Source: Amphritea opalescens (lineage in GTDB: Bacteria > Pseudomonadota > Gammaproteobacteria > Pseudomonadales > Balneatricaceae). Taken from it: DNA of 64,000 bases. Positions 37,517 to 47,295 of this stretch are shown here, one piece after another. The number at the start of each line of letters is the position of its first letter. The first letter of the stretch is position 1. Both the position numbers and the translations under genes were made by a program. Below the pieces are notes generated by a model that saw only the letters and a list, made by a program, of their open reading frames with translations, was not told where the DNA came from and made no database searches. The stretch lies in the NCBI RefSeq assembly GCF_003957515.1, contig NZ_RQXW01000007.1:1-64000 (forward strand), read 5' to 3'.

Positions 37517-38740
37517 ATGAAAAACCTGCCTGTTATATATCTGCTAAAGCCGCTTAGAAGAGCAGTGCTGGTATCTATCTGTGGTTTGCTGCCGTTGGGG
37601 CTGCAGGCCGATACAGATCATCTGAATATGGATCAGGAGAGCCTGCTTCTCGCAAGTTTAGGTGATCTTCAACAAAATCAGATGACAGGCGCAATGGATA
37701 AATTGCGTACGTTGATCAAAGAGCAGCCAGATTTTAGGTTGGCTCAATTGATCTATGCAGACCTAATGGCGGCTCAAGGTGGAACACTCAGTGCTGTGGG
37801 TAATAATGGGCAGAGTGATAAGAAAACCTTACAGGGGCTGATTTCAGAAGCGCGCGCGCGGATGAGTGTCGATCGTTATAAGCCAGCACCAGGCACGATT
37901 CCTAGTAGTTTGCTGCAGATGTCACCAAAACAGCAGCATGTGATTGTTATCGATACCAGCTTGTCGCGTTTATATCTGTTTAAAAACAACCATGGTACGC
38001 CGCAGTTGATCAAAGACTATTATGTCTCTTATGGTCGTGGGGGTGTTGATAAACGTAAGCGTGGTGATCTTAAAACGCCACTGGGTGTGTATTTTACCAC
38101 TGGACGGCTCACCGACGATCAACTACCGCCCCGTTATGGTTCTGGCGCGTTGCCGATCAATTATCCTAATGCTTGGGATCAACGGCTAGGCAATACGGGT
38201 AGCGGTATCTGGGTGCATGGTTCGCCTAAAGATACCTTTAGTCGTGCACCGCAGGCGAGTGAAGGCTGTCTCTCACTGAGTAATAATCATTTTACTGAGC
38301 TGGATCAGATCGTCGATTTTACCGACACACCGGTATTGATTGGTACGCACTTTGATTGGATTGATCCGCAGAGCTGGCAGCAAAAGCAGAAAGCCTTCAT
38401 TGAGGTGGTTGATAGCTGGCGCAAAGATTGGGAAAGTCTGGATACCGATACCTATCTGTCCCATTACTCAGAACAGTTCAATAACGGTAAAATGGGATTC
38501 AACCGTTTTGCTGAGCATAAACGTCGGGTGAATGGTAGTAAGTCATTTATTGATGTGGGTATTCATAATCTGAGTATCTATCAGCACCCTGATAATCCGA
38601 ATATGTTTGTGGCGACCTTTACGCAAGATTATAAAAGTGACAATTACAGCGGCAGCGGCCTTAAACGCCAGTATTGGGTTAATGAAGGTGGTCAATGGCG
38701 TATCGCCTATGAGGGAGACCCTCAGAAGGGTAAACCCTAG
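37517..38740 (+). CDS. L,D-transpeptidase with C-terminal NTF2-like domain
   Basis: 407 residues. N-terminal signal peptide or anchor (about 1-31), a helical segment (about 40-115), then the YkuD catalytic domain at about 138-275. Histidine H234 (WVHGSPKDTFSR) and the nucleophile C251 (ASEGCLSLSN) form the family's HG...S.GC site. Residues 290-405 look like the NTF2-like domain of Cds6-type proteins (SWRKDWESLDTDTYLSHYSEQF, YWVNEGGQWRIAYEG). Likely cross-links peptidoglycan or anchors proteins to it. The convergent neighbour carries the same C-terminal domain. Confidence 0.9.
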   Translation: MKNLPVIYLLKPLRRAVLVSICGLLPLGLQADTDHLNMDQESLLLASLGDLQQNQMTGAMDKLRTLIKEQPDFRLAQLIYADLMAAQGGTLSAVGNNGQSDKKTLQGLISEARARMSVDRYKPAPGTIPSSLLQMSPKQQHVIVIDTSLSRLYLFKNNHGTPQLIKDYYVSYGRGGVDKRKRGDLKTPLGVYFTTGRLTDDQLPPRYGSGALPINYPNAWDQRLGNTGSGIWVHGSPKDTFSRAPQASEGCLSLSNNHFTELDQIVDFTDTPVLIGTHFDWIDPQSWQQKQKAFIEVVDSWRKDWESLDTDTYLSHYSEQFNNGKMGFNRFAEHKRRVNGSKSFIDVGIHNLSIYQHPDNPNMFVATFTQDYKSDNYSGSGLKRQYWVNEGGQWRIAYEGDPQKGKP

Positions 38741-38780
38741 GTTCGTATTCCCTAGGTTCGTATTCCATAGATTCGTATTA
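38736..38780 (+). repeat. Three tandem 15-base repeats at the end of the L,D-transpeptidase gene
   Basis: CCTAGGTTCGTATTC occurs at 38736-38750 and 38751-38765, with a diverged third copy (CATAGATTCGTATTA) at 38766-38780. The first copy contains the gene's TAG stop (38738-38740). The period is five codons, so each later copy repeats an in-frame TAG. Confidence 0.85.
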
Positions 38781-38790
38781 AATGATTAAT

Positions 38791-38818
38791 AAAAAAAACC
38801 GCCAATGGCGGTTTTTTT
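38791..38818. terminator. Bidirectional Rho-independent terminator
   Basis: ACCGCC/GGCGGT hairpin (38798-38812) with an AAT loop, a run of eight A on the left and seven T on the right. It lies between the convergent transpeptidase and TPR genes. Confidence 0.88.
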
Positions 38819-38835
38819 ATATCTGAAACTAGGGG

Positions 38836-40269
38836 TTACAGCGTAGTTTCGTTAAGAATTTTCCACTGGCCGTTTTCCTGAATCAGGGTGAGGGTTTTAT
38901 AAACTTCATCCTGATAGGTGTCGGACTGATATTTTTGTCGGAATACCGAGCGAACCTTACCGTTGCCCGCTTCTGCTAGGGATATATCGGTGATATCAAC
39001 CTTGATAAAGGCGGGTTTACCTAAACGTTGCTGCCGTCCCCAGACCCACTGTTTGTGAGTAACTCGACCGGGGTTCGGGGTATAGGTGTCCGTGTAAAAG
39101 CGTAGATAGGCCTTAACATCTTTGGCCGCCCAGGCAGTTGCCCAGCCGTTAATCGTTTGTTGAATGTCGGTTCGCACGGATTCGCTTAGCATTTCACCGG
39201 CTTTGTTTTTCAGTGTGGTGCTGGCCTCCGTAGCTGTTTGGCTGACAGGAGTGACTGCGGGTTCTGTTGCGACGACGTCAGCGGGTGGCGTGACGACGGT
39301 TGTTGCTATCGTGGGGACGGTACCTGCCGATTCATCTCGCTCTTCAATCACCAGCTTAGCGGGAGGTTGTTGGTTAACGCTGGGTTGGCTTTGGACAACG
39401 GCTTTTGGCGCGGTTTTAGTGGCCGGCTGCGGTGTCGTTTGTGCGATAACTTGAGGTGTGGTCGATGCGATAAAGGTTTGTGATGAAGTCGGCTGATATA
39501 TCTGGTCTAGAATGCCTAGATTAGCACGAGCCGGTTGCTTGCTGCTGTCTAGATTGAGTGCTCGATTGTAAGCTTGGGTCGCTAAAGCGGAGTAAACCGC
39601 CTTCAGGTTTGTTTGCACCTGTGCGTAACTCGGGTTGGTTTCAAAGGCCTGCAATAGTACCTCGACGGCCTTGTCATTATCGCCTTGACGGGCATAAACC
39701 ACCGCAAGGTTGTTGTAAGGCTCTGGTGAGTCCGGGTAGAGATGGCTGAGTTTGCTGAAAATATCGGCTGCTTCATTGAGCTTATTTTGGTTGATCAACG
39801 AGATGCCGTACAACAGCCAGCCATTAGGGTCTTTTGGATTCGACACTAGGTAGTCATTGACCTGGGTGAAAGCGCCTTCGACGTCGCCGCTGTTTTGCAG
39901 TTTTTTAGCTTGCTTTAACTCGGTGGCCAATAACTTAGCGTTAAAGGCTATTTTTTCACGGAGTTTGTCGGATTCAGGCTGATCTTTTTTTACCGCGATA
40001 AGGGTTTGTGCCTGTTCTTCATCGGCCATCCAGCGGTTGAGTTCATTTAGCTTAGCTTGTATATCATCCTGAGCGGCCTGAAATGCTTGAGACTGTGAAC
40101 AGTTATAAGCATTTTTAGAGCCGGCGCTTTGGCAGTAGCTGTCCTGTTGGTCGGCGGCGCTGAGGGACGCAGACCCCGTCAAAACACTGATTGCTAACGC
40201 AAGGGTGAGTTTACAATTTTTCGCTGAACGTGTTGATCTCATACCGTTCTTTATCATTAGGAGGTCCAT
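38836..40269 (-). CDS. Exported tetratricopeptide-repeat protein with C-terminal NTF2-like domain
   Basis: Up to 477 residues; ATG 40242 may be the true start since it gives a compact signal peptide (MRSTRSAKNCKLTLALAIS onward, cleaved near LSA). TPR units lie about 130-255 (GWLLYGISLINQNKLNEAADIF, YNNLAVVYARQGDNDKAVEVL). A threonine/proline/valine-rich linker (about 260-345) follows. The last ~105 residues (GWATAWAAKDVKAYLRFYTDTY, TLIQENGQWKILNETTL) form an NTF2-like domain like that of the neighbouring L,D-transpeptidase. Likely a periplasmic partner in envelope work; exact role unknown. Confidence 0.85.
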   Translation of the reverse strand: MDLLMIKNGMRSTRSAKNCKLTLALAISVLTGSASLSAADQQDSYCQSAGSKNAYNCSQSQAFQAAQDDIQAKLNELNRWMADEEQAQTLIAVKKDQPESDKLREKIAFNAKLLATELKQAKKLQNSGDVEGAFTQVNDYLVSNPKDPNGWLLYGISLINQNKLNEAADIFSKLSHLYPDSPEPYNNLAVVYARQGDNDKAVEVLLQAFETNPSYAQVQTNLKAVYSALATQAYNRALNLDSSKQPARANLGILDQIYQPTSSQTFIASTTPQVIAQTTPQPATKTAPKAVVQSQPSVNQQPPAKLVIEERDESAGTVPTIATTVVTPPADVVATEPAVTPVSQTATEASTTLKNKAGEMLSESVRTDIQQTINGWATAWAAKDVKAYLRFYTDTYTPNPGRVTHKQWVWGRQQRLGKPAFIKVDITDISLAEAGNGKVRSVFRQKYQSDTYQDEVYKTLTLIQENGQWKILNETTL

Positions 40270-40408
40270 TCAGGCATCATCAGGCATTATTATGGGTTGT
40301 ATCTGGCCATGATTATAACTGGAAAAAAGCGAGGGGGAAGCCCGTGAGGGCAATGTGGCGGAGATTAAAGCAGCCAGGGATGACTGCTCTAATCTATTAG
40401 TCTATCGA

Positions 40409-41692
40409 TTATAGCTGTTCGCGAGCAATCGCTCGGTAAGCGATATCATCACGATAGTAAACACCGTTCCAATCGATCTGCTTAACCAGCTCGTAAGCGC
40501 GTTGCTGTGCTTCCGTGACGCTGTTGCCCAGTGCGGTTGCGCAAAGTACTCGGCCACCGTTGGTAACGACCTGACCATCTTTCATCGCTGTGCCAGCATG
40601 GAATACTTTAGAACCCTCTTCAGTACTCTCTGGCAGGCTGATGACGTCGCCTTTGGTATAATCGCCCGGGTAGCCGCCAGCGGCTAAGACAACGCCTACG
40701 GCGCAGCGAGTATCCCAATCGGCGCTGGTTTGATCCAGCTTGCCATCTAATGCTGCATCGCACAGTTCGACGATACTGGATTTTAGACGTAGCATAATGG
40801 GCTGGGTTTCTGGATCACCAAAGCGGCAGTTGTACTCAATCACTTTTGGTGTGCCGTCAGCCATGATCATCAGACCAGCGTAAAGGAAACCAACATAGGT
40901 ATTACCCTCGTCAGCCATGCCTTTAACCGTTGGCAGGATAACTTCAGCCATAATGCGCTGATCGATCTCAGGCGTTACAACCGGAGCGGGAGAGTATGCC
41001 CCCATGCCTCCGGTATTCAGGCCGGTATCACCGTTGCCGGCTCGTTTGTGATCTTGGCTGGTGGCCATTGGCAGTACATTAGTGCCATCGACCATGACGA
41101 TAAAGCTCGCTTCTTCGCCATCTAAGAACTCTTCGATGACGACGCGGTGTCCCGCTTCGCCGAAAGCGTTGCCTGCCAGCATATCCTGCACGGCATCTTC
41201 CGCTTCCTGTAGGGTCATAGCGACAATCACACCTTTACCAGCGGCTAAGCCATCGGCTTTGACAACGATCGGCGCACCTTTTTCACGTAGATAGGCCAAG
41301 GCTGGCTCTATTTCAGTAAAATTTTGATAGTCAGCGGTTGGGATCTGCTGGCGTTCAAGGAAATCTTTGGTGAAGGCTTTTGATCCTTCAAGCTGAGCAG
41401 CGCCTTTTGAAGGGCCGAAACAGCGTAGACCTTCGCTGCTGAAGCGATCGACAATACCTTCAACCAGTGGTGCTTCAGGGCCGACAATGGTCAGCGCGAC
41501 GGGGTTGTCTTTCGCGAATGCAACCAGTGCATCCTGATCCATCACATCGATAGCAACGTTTTCTAACTTAGGCTCGAGTGCTGTACCGGCGTTACCCGGT
41601 GCAACAAATACTTTATTCACTTTACTGTCTTTAGCTGCATGCCATGCTAGTGCGTGTTCGCGACCGCCGGAGCCAATAACTAATACGTTCAT
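40409..41692 (-). CDS. purD: Phosphoribosylamine-glycine ligase
   Basis: 427 residues. ATP-grasp enzyme that makes GAR from phosphoribosylamine and glycine, step two of purine synthesis. Starts MNVLVIGSGGREHALAW; ATP-grasp parts include IVVKADGLAAGKGVIVA and the signature YNCRFGDPETQPIM. Lies after purH, separated by a terminator-like hairpin. Confidence 0.97.
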   Translation of the reverse strand: MNVLVIGSGGREHALAWHAAKDSKVNKVFVAPGNAGTALEPKLENVAIDVMDQDALVAFAKDNPVALTIVGPEAPLVEGIVDRFSSEGLRCFGPSKGAAQLEGSKAFTKDFLERQQIPTADYQNFTEIEPALAYLREKGAPIVVKADGLAAGKGVIVAMTLQEAEDAVQDMLAGNAFGEAGHRVVIEEFLDGEEASFIVMVDGTNVLPMATSQDHKRAGNGDTGLNTGGMGAYSPAPVVTPEIDQRIMAEVILPTVKGMADEGNTYVGFLYAGLMIMADGTPKVIEYNCRFGDPETQPIMLRLKSSIVELCDAALDGKLDQTSADWDTRCAVGVVLAAGGYPGDYTKGDVISLPESTEEGSKVFHAGTAMKDGQVVTNGGRVLCATALGNSVTEAQQRAYELVKQIDWNGVYYRDDIAYRAIAREQL

Positions 41693-41725
41693 ATCTCTAC
41701 CTTAATTCTGAAATCGTCCCATAAC

Positions 41726-41752
41726 AAAAGAGCCAGATAAACTGGCTCTTTT
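41726..41752 (-). terminator. Rho-independent terminator or attenuator between purH and purD
   Basis: AAAAGAGCCAG (41726-41736) pairs perfectly with 41742-41752 around five bases, and a run of four T follows in either direction. It lies 14 bases after the purH stop, so purD either depends on read-through or has its own promoter. Confidence 0.8.
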
Positions 41753-41765
41753 AGCTGTATTGTCT

Positions 41766-43349
41766 TTAGTGGCGGAAGTGACGCATGCCGGTGAAGACCA
41801 TCGCCATACCGTGCTCGTTAGCCGCATCAATGACTTCTTGATCGCGCATCGAACCGCCCGGTTGAATGACGGCTTTGATGCCGGCTGCTGCGGCAGAATC
41901 GATTCCGTCACGGAAGGGGAAGAAGGCATCGGATGCCATCACAGATCCTTTCACTTCCAGTCCTTCATCCGCCGCTTTAATACCAGCGATTCGAGCGCTG
42001 TAAACACGGCTCATCTGTCCTGCGCCTATACCGATGGTTTGACCCTCTTTGGCATAAACAATGGCATTTGATTTAACGAACTTAGCCACTTCCCAGCAGA
42101 ATAGCAGATCACGAATCTCCTGTTCAGTCGGTTGCAGTGTGGTCACCACTTTCAGTTCGCTCACATCGACCATCCCGAGGTCTTGGTCCTGAACCAATAA
42201 GCCGCCGTTAACGCGTTTGTAATCGAAACGTTTAGTGCGTTCAGTCGACCACTCGCCGCACGCTAGCAGGCGAACATTGGGCTTGGCAGCAACGATGTCG
42301 GATGCTTCTTGGGTGACTGATGGGGCAATAATGACTTCAACAAACTGACGATCAACGATCGCTTTAGCAGTTGCCGCGTCCAATTCGCGGTTAAAGGCGA
42401 TAATGCCGCCAAAGGCCGAGGTTGGATCTGTTTGGTAGGCTTTGTTGTAAGCTTCCAGCAGGTTCTCGCCAATCGCTACACCGCAAGGGTTAGCGTGTTT
42501 CACGATAACGCAGGCAGGTTCTTTGAATGGTTTAACGCATTCTAGTGCAGAGTCGGTATCGGCCACATTGTTGAATGACAGTGCTTTACCCTGTAATTGG
42601 CTAGCAGTCGACACACTGGCTTCAGCTGGATTTGCTTCAACATAGAACGCGGCTTTCTGATGTGGATTCTCGCCGTAACGCATCTCCTGGGCTTTAACAA
42701 ACTGAGTGTTAAAGGTGCGGGGGAAGTCAGCGGGTTCCTCAACGCTACCGTCGGTGATCGCGCCGAGGTAGTTAGCAATCATGCCATCATAAGCGGCGGT
42801 GTGTTCAAACGCCTGAACGGCTAGATCGAAACGGGTTGGGTGCGTTAGCCCCTGGTTGGCGTCTAGCTCAGCGATGATGCGGTCATAGCTGTCAGCGGTG
42901 ACAACGATCGCAACATCTTTATGGTTTTTAGCGGCAGAGCGAACCATGGTGGGTCCACCGATATCGATGTTTTCGATAGCCAGTGGTAGATCGCAGTCAG
43001 GTCGGGCGATGGTTTGTTCGAATGGATAGAGGTTCACCACGACCATATCGATCGGGGTAATACCGTGTTCATTCATGATCGCATCGTCGATACCGCGACG
43101 TCCCAGAATACCGCCGTGTACTTTGGGGTGTAGGGTTTTAACGCGGCCATCCATCATTTCTGGGAAACCGGTATAGTCAGATACTTCAATAGCCGGAATG
43201 TCGTTTTCTTTCAGCAGCTTGTATGTGCCGCCAGTGGAAAGGATCTCAACACCGCGCTGGCTAAGTGCCTGGGCGAATTCAACGATACCTGATTTATCAG
43301 ACACGCTGATCAGTGCGCGACGTACCGGAGTGATTTTCTGCTCTGCCAT
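41766..43349 (-). CDS. purH: Bifunctional AICAR transformylase/IMP cyclohydrolase PurH
   Basis: 527 residues. Performs the last two steps of IMP synthesis. The N-terminal MGS-like cyclohydrolase domain (about 1-150) has [19 protein letters not shown] and [12 protein letters not shown]-like [12 protein letters not shown]. The transformylase domain includes [13 protein letters not shown], the KHANPCGVA lysine-histidine motif and [13 protein letters not shown]. Ends [10 protein letters not shown], the conserved C-terminus. Follows fis by 37 bases. Confidence 0.98.
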   Translation of the reverse strand: MAEQKITPVRRALISVSDKSGIVEFAQALSQRGVEILSTGGTYKLLKENDIPAIEVSDYTGFPEMMDGRVKTLHPKVHGGILGRRGIDDAIMNEHGITPIDMVVVNLYPFEQTIARPDCDLPLAIENIDIGGPTMVRSAAKNHKDVAIVVTADSYDRIIAELDANQGLTHPTRFDLAVQAFEHTAAYDGMIANYLGAITDGSVEEPADFPRTFNTQFVKAQEMRYGENPHQKAAFYVEANPAEASVSTASQLQGKALSFNNVADTDSALECVKPFKEPACVIVKHANPCGVAIGENLLEAYNKAYQTDPTSAFGGIIAFNRELDAATAKAIVDRQFVEVIIAPSVTQEASDIVAAKPNVRLLACGEWSTERTKRFDYKRVNGGLLVQDQDLGMVDVSELKVVTTLQPTEQEIRDLLFCWEVAKFVKSNAIVYAKEGQTIGIGAGQMSRVYSARIAGIKAADEGLEVKGSVMASDAFFPFRDGIDSAAAAGIKAVIQPGGSMRDQEVIDAANEHGMAMVFTGMRHFRH

Positions 43350-43386
43350 GGTTTTGTCTTCTGAGTTAAGGTTAAAGAATATTCGT

Positions 43387-43677
43387 TTACAGTAAGCCGT
43401 ACTGCTTCAGTTTTTTGCGTAGCGTGCCACGGTTCAAACCTAACAGCTCAGAGGCTTTGGTTTGGTTGTCCCGGGTGTAGGTCATCACGGCTTCAAACAA
43501 AGGGGCTTCAATCTCAGCCAGTACCATTTGATACACGTCGGTGACAGGCTGCCCATCCAGCTGGCGAAAGTAGTTATGCATAGATACCTGTACGCTATCT
43601 CGCAAAGTGCGTTCCTGCACATCGATGTTTTCTATATGTGTTACTTGTGTATTCAATGTTTTGTTATCCACTTGCAT
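43387..43677 (-). CDS. fis: DNA-binding protein Fis
   Basis: 96 residues. A nucleoid protein that bends DNA and stimulates rRNA promoters and recombination. The N-terminal part is variable; the core has [19 protein letters not shown] and the C-terminal helix-turn-helix is [25 protein letters not shown] in two adjoining stretches (residues 72-96). Encoded 24 bases after dusB, its constant partner, which suggests growth-rate regulation of the whole dusB-fis-purH unit. Confidence 0.97.
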   Translation of the reverse strand: MQVDNKTLNTQVTHIENIDVQERTLRDSVQVSMHNYFRQLDGQPVTDVYQMVLAEIEAPLFEAVMTYTRDNQTKASELLGLNRGTLRKKLKQYGLL

Positions 43678-43701
43678 TAACCTAAAAAATTGAACCGTTA
43701 C

Positions 43702-44706
43702 TCAGGCAGCAGCGTCTGCTTTACTCGGCACGATGAAAAATGACCGGATAGCGTCTTGCTGAAGTTCGGTTTCTTCTATTTGATTAAACTCTTTTCTGAA
43801 ACGTTCTGAGTTACTTTGCTGCTCTGTGTGCTGACTGTTTTTGAGATACCAGCCGACATGTTTACGGGCAATGCGTATGCCAGCATAGTCGCCATAAAAG
43901 CGGTACAGAGCAGACAGGTGTTCCAATAGCGTATCCCTGACCTCAACGGCGGTCGGGGAGGGTAGCATTTTGCCGGTCTTCAAGTAATGGCTTATCTCAC
44001 GGAAAATCCATGGATTTCCCTGAGCTGTCCGCCCCAGCATCACGGCATCAGCGCCGGTGTATTCAAGCACCTGTTGTGCTTTTAACGGGCTGTTGATATC
44101 CCCGTTGGCAAACAGAGGGATGTCGATTGTCTGGCGAATGCGGGCAATCGTCTCATACTCAGCTTCGCCCTTATAGCCACAGGCCCGTGTCCGACCATGG
44201 ACAGCGAGTGCTTGAATGCCAGCGTCTTCAGCGATCCGTGCAATGGTTTCACCATTACGGCTTTGCTGATCCCAACCGGTACGGATCTTGAGTGTTACCG
44301 GTAGATCGACGGCCGCGACGGTTGCTTGAAGAATCTCTCTAACCAGCTGTTCATCTTTTAATAGGGCGGATCCTGCTGCCTTATTACAGACTTTCTTTGC
44401 TGGGCAACCCATGTTGATGTCGATGATATGAGCACCATTAGCTGCATTGGCTCTGGCTGCTTCAGCCATCATCTGTGGGTCACCGCCGGCAATCTGGACA
44501 ACATTTAGGCTGTTATCCGTGTCTTTTTGTAAACGGTAGCTGGATTTTCGACTGTTCCATAGCCGTGTATCAGAGGTGACCATTTCGGAAACCACCATGC
44601 CCGCACCCAGTTGTTTACACAACCGGCGAAATGGCAGGTCGGTTACACCGGCCATCGGTGCCAAGATAACCTGGCTGTCAATGGTGTGCTGTCCGATTTG
44701 AAACAT
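43702..44706 (-). CDS. dusB: tRNA-dihydrouridine synthase B
   Basis: 334 residues from ATG 44706 (TTG 44712 would add two). FMN enzyme that reduces uridine in the tRNA D-loop (U17 in E. coli). Signature VILAPMAGVTDLPFRRL, the catalytic cysteine in NMGCPAKKVCNKAAGSALL, and the FMN-binding MLGRTAQGNPWIF. First gene of the dusB-fis operon; 228 gene-free bases upstream probably hold the promoter. Confidence 0.96.
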   Translation of the reverse strand: MFQIGQHTIDSQVILAPMAGVTDLPFRRLCKQLGAGMVVSEMVTSDTRLWNSRKSSYRLQKDTDNSLNVVQIAGGDPQMMAEAARANAANGAHIIDINMGCPAKKVCNKAAGSALLKDEQLVREILQATVAAVDLPVTLKIRTGWDQQSRNGETIARIAEDAGIQALAVHGRTRACGYKGEAEYETIARIRQTIDIPLFANGDINSPLKAQQVLEYTGADAVMLGRTAQGNPWIFREISHYLKTGKMLPSPTAVEVRDTLLEHLSALYRFYGDYAGIRIARKHVGWYLKNSQHTEQQSNSERFRKEFNQIEETELQQDAIRSFFIVPSKADAAA

Positions 44707-44934
44707 GGCCAACCCCGAATTTAGAGAAATAGCTGCCTGTGATTATCAAAAAGATAACCCCGGAACCGCTGTTTGGAAGGCGGACAATCATACTCTTTCA
44801 CAAGGGGAGGGCCAAGGGTTTTTTGATGGTTTTTTGATCATATTGTTGTTGCAAAATGTGTTACATAATGATCAGAAAGAGGTGGGACAGTCAGTGGGAG
44901 TGCTGATTTTTAGGCGAACACAGAGCGATTGTGG

Positions 44935-46287
44935 TTAATTGAGCGGACTGTTCTGCTTGATCGGTTTTTGCAACGTTGCTTCATAGCTCGTCGCTCGTCG
45001 ACCCGGGTCAAGCAGGGCGAATTCAATTTGTGCCGGGCGTTTGGATGGCATGATAGCGGACTGGGTTGAATGCAGATAATCACGTGGCTGAAACACACTC
45101 TGGCTGATCGTTTGTCCGAGCCGGTCGGAGAATGCTAACCGAATAGCGGGATAGGGTTGCGCCGCTTTCGCCTGATTTTCCAGTAATAGGTTTACCATTA
45201 ACACACCTTGGTAATCAGGATGCTGCCGGACAACGAGTTGGCGAGTGATGATCTGATCGAGCATGATCGGGGTGTCGAACTCGCAGGGTAGGAATTGGCA
45301 AGCATATTGATAGGCCGGCGAGAGCTCTGGGTATTGGCTGAGTTGCTGACGGTTAAACCAGAGGTATTGCCCGCCGAGCAGTAGCAGTGCGATCAGTGAT
45401 AATGCTGTCCAGCCATGTTGCGTTGCTGATTTTTCTTGGCGGCTGATAAAAATTGGCTCAGCACGAAAAGCGGTCAAGGGAGCGGGCTTAACGGGAGTTT
45501 GTTTGCTTTCTGTTTCTGTTGGCAGAGTGGCAAAGGGTGCTGGGTTAGTCGATTGAGCAGTATGTGAGGCAACCGTGGGTATCGATTGAACGGTTTTCAG
45601 TATCTCGCTGACGGGCTGCTCTAATTCATCTATCGGCGCGTGGTGAGTCGGCTTGAGCTGTTCTGCCTCTATGCCCCAGAGGATATCATCCGGTGATAGA
45701 GGTTCTGGATGGATAGGCTTGGCGTCGGGGCTAGGGTAACGCTTATCGAAGACGGTGTTCGGCTGCGCGAAGCTGGGTACATCGATCTGATCAAACAAGG
45801 GGTCATCGTTGAGAGTCTCTTCAGCGGGAGTCTCATCAATGGCATTTCTTTCAATAAGAGCGCTTTCAATAAAGGCTTTTTCAAGAAGAGCCTTTTCAAT
45901 AATAGTCTCATCATTGAAAGGGCGATCATCGAAAGTATCGTCGTTGAGGAGTTCGTCAATAAAGGCCTCTTCATTGAAAATCTCGTCCGTGAGTGGGTCG
46001 TCGTCAAAAAGAATATCGCGACTAAACTCGTCAGGGGCGAATTCGTCAAGGTTGGACGCATTATTGAGCGTATCAATCTCTGGTTGACCCACCGGATCAT
46101 CTAGTTGATCTGGCGCTAAGTCTGCTAGAGGATCGCTGAGGTCGTCGCAGCGATAGAGCTCTGCATTAAAGACTTCAAGACATTCGCCACAACGCACCTT
46201 GCCATGAGCAATTTTTAGTTGCCCAGGTGTGACCTGAAACCTTGTGGTACAGGCCGGGCACTCGGTGATGATGTTGTGGCTTGTCAT
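44935..46287 (-). CDS. DUF3426 membrane protein with MJ0042-type zinc ribbon and acidic repeats
   Basis: 450 residues. The N-terminal zinc ribbon uses C10, C13, C33 and C36 (ECPACTTRFQV, RCGECLEVF). Residues about 48-168 are very acidic and made of short degenerate repeats such as FNEEAFIDELL, FNDETIIEKALL and LEKAFIESALI. A single membrane helix (about 290-311) precedes the DUF3426 domain. The family sits next to prmA in Pseudomonas; function unknown. It follows prmA by nine bases and is co-transcribed. The acidic part is longer than I would expect. Confidence 0.85.
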   Translation of the reverse strand: MTSHNIITECPACTTRFQVTPGQLKIAHGKVRCGECLEVFNAELYRCDDLSDPLADLAPDQLDDPVGQPEIDTLNNASNLDEFAPDEFSRDILFDDDPLTDEIFNEEAFIDELLNDDTFDDRPFNDETIIEKALLEKAFIESALIERNAIDETPAEETLNDDPLFDQIDVPSFAQPNTVFDKRYPSPDAKPIHPEPLSPDDILWGIEAEQLKPTHHAPIDELEQPVSEILKTVQSIPTVASHTAQSTNPAPFATLPTETESKQTPVKPAPLTAFRAEPIFISRQEKSATQHGWTALSLIALLLLGGQYLWFNRQQLSQYPELSPAYQYACQFLPCEFDTPIMLDQIITRQLVVRQHPDYQGVLMVNLLLENQAKAAQPYPAIRLAFSDRLGQTISQSVFQPRDYLHSTQSAIMPSKRPAQIEFALLDPGRRATSYEATLQKPIKQNSPLN

Positions 46288-46296
46288 AAGATGGCG

Positions 46297-47190
46297 TTAC
46301 CGTTTTAGCCCGGTAATGCGAATCCAACCCTCTTGCTCGGTCACTGGGTCAAGCTCAAAATCTTGGCTATAAGCGGCCCGCAGTTCATCTTCCTGATCGG
46401 CCAGCAAGCCGGATAGTACTAGCTGTCCACCGGGTTTGCAGAGCGCGGAGAGCGTCGGAGCCAGTTGAACTAAGGGGCCCGCAAGAATGTTAGCGACGAC
46501 AAGGTCTGCTTGATCTTGGGGGGCTTTTTCGGGGAAATAAACCTGTAACCGATCTTTCGATAAGTGGTTGCGTTGTAGGTTATCGAGGCTGGCATCCAGT
46601 GCCTGTGGATCAATATCCACGGCGGTGACATGTTCAGCGCCAAGCAGTAGAGAGGCGATCCCTAGGATGCCGGAGCCGCAGCCGTAATCGACTACCTGCT
46701 TGCCATCGAGTGTTAAGGAGTCGAGAAACTCAAGGCAGAGCGCGGTGGTTGGGTGGGTGCCGGTGCCGAAAGCCAATCCGGGATCAAGCAGCAGGTTGAC
46801 GGCGTCCGGCTCGGGGGCGGCTTTCCAGCTGGGGCAAACCCAGAGTCGCTGGCCAAATTTCATGGGATGATAGTTATCCATCCATTCTCTTTCCCAGTCC
46901 TTATCTTCGACGATCTCCGTTTTCATCGGAGGGAAGGGGTTGTTTGGAAAAAGCTGCCGGTGAGACTCTTTTAAGAAGGCTTGGGTCGCTTCCAGATCAT
47001 GGTCGGCGGAAAAGAGCCCTGTCAGTACGGTGTTATTCCATAAGGGGGTGGTGCCGAGGTCTGGTTCAAAGATGGGCGTATCTTCTTTGTCCTGCAAGGT
47101 GACGGCGGCGCAGCCGGACGCGAGCAGTAGGTCTTCATACTGTTCGGCGTTGTCTGGTAGGACGTCCAGTTTGATCTGTAACCAGGGCAT
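46297..47190 (-). CDS. prmA: Ribosomal protein L11 methyltransferase
   Basis: 297 residues. Trimethylates L11 using SAM. The N-terminal substrate domain ([10 protein letters not shown]) is followed by the Rossmann methyltransferase: [35 protein letters not shown], and the NPPY-type site as [15 protein letters not shown]. Length fits the family. Starts its own unit; a terminator separates it from accC upstream. Confidence 0.96.
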   Translation of the reverse strand: MPWLQIKLDVLPDNAEQYEDLLLASGCAAVTLQDKEDTPIFEPDLGTTPLWNNTVLTGLFSADHDLEATQAFLKESHRQLFPNNPFPPMKTEIVEDKDWEREWMDNYHPMKFGQRLWVCPSWKAAPEPDAVNLLLDPGLAFGTGTHPTTALCLEFLDSLTLDGKQVVDYGCGSGILGIASLLLGAEHVTAVDIDPQALDASLDNLQRNHLSKDRLQVYFPEKAPQDQADLVVANILAGPLVQLAPTLSALCKPGGQLVLSGLLADQEDELRAAYSQDFELDPVTEQEGWIRITGLKR

Positions 47191-47245
47191 GATGTTTTCC
47201 TTATAACCTTCGATATCTGTTCTTTATAACAAGAGGATCAAACGA

Positions 47246-47272
47246 AAAAAAGCCTCCGTTGGGAGGCTTTTC
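47246..47272 (-). terminator. Rho-independent terminator of aroQ-accB-accC
   Basis: AAAGCCTCC (about 47249-47257) pairs with GGAGGCTTT (47262-47270) with a short loop. On the minus strand it is followed by seven T. Lies just after the accC stop. Confidence 0.9.
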
Positions 47273-47295
47273 TCTGAATCGTTGAGATTTTAAGC

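Noticed and set aside
45709-46104. 131-codon open frame antisense to the DUF3426 gene
   Set aside because: Mirror of the low-complexity acidic tract; its protein is itself a repetitive artefact.
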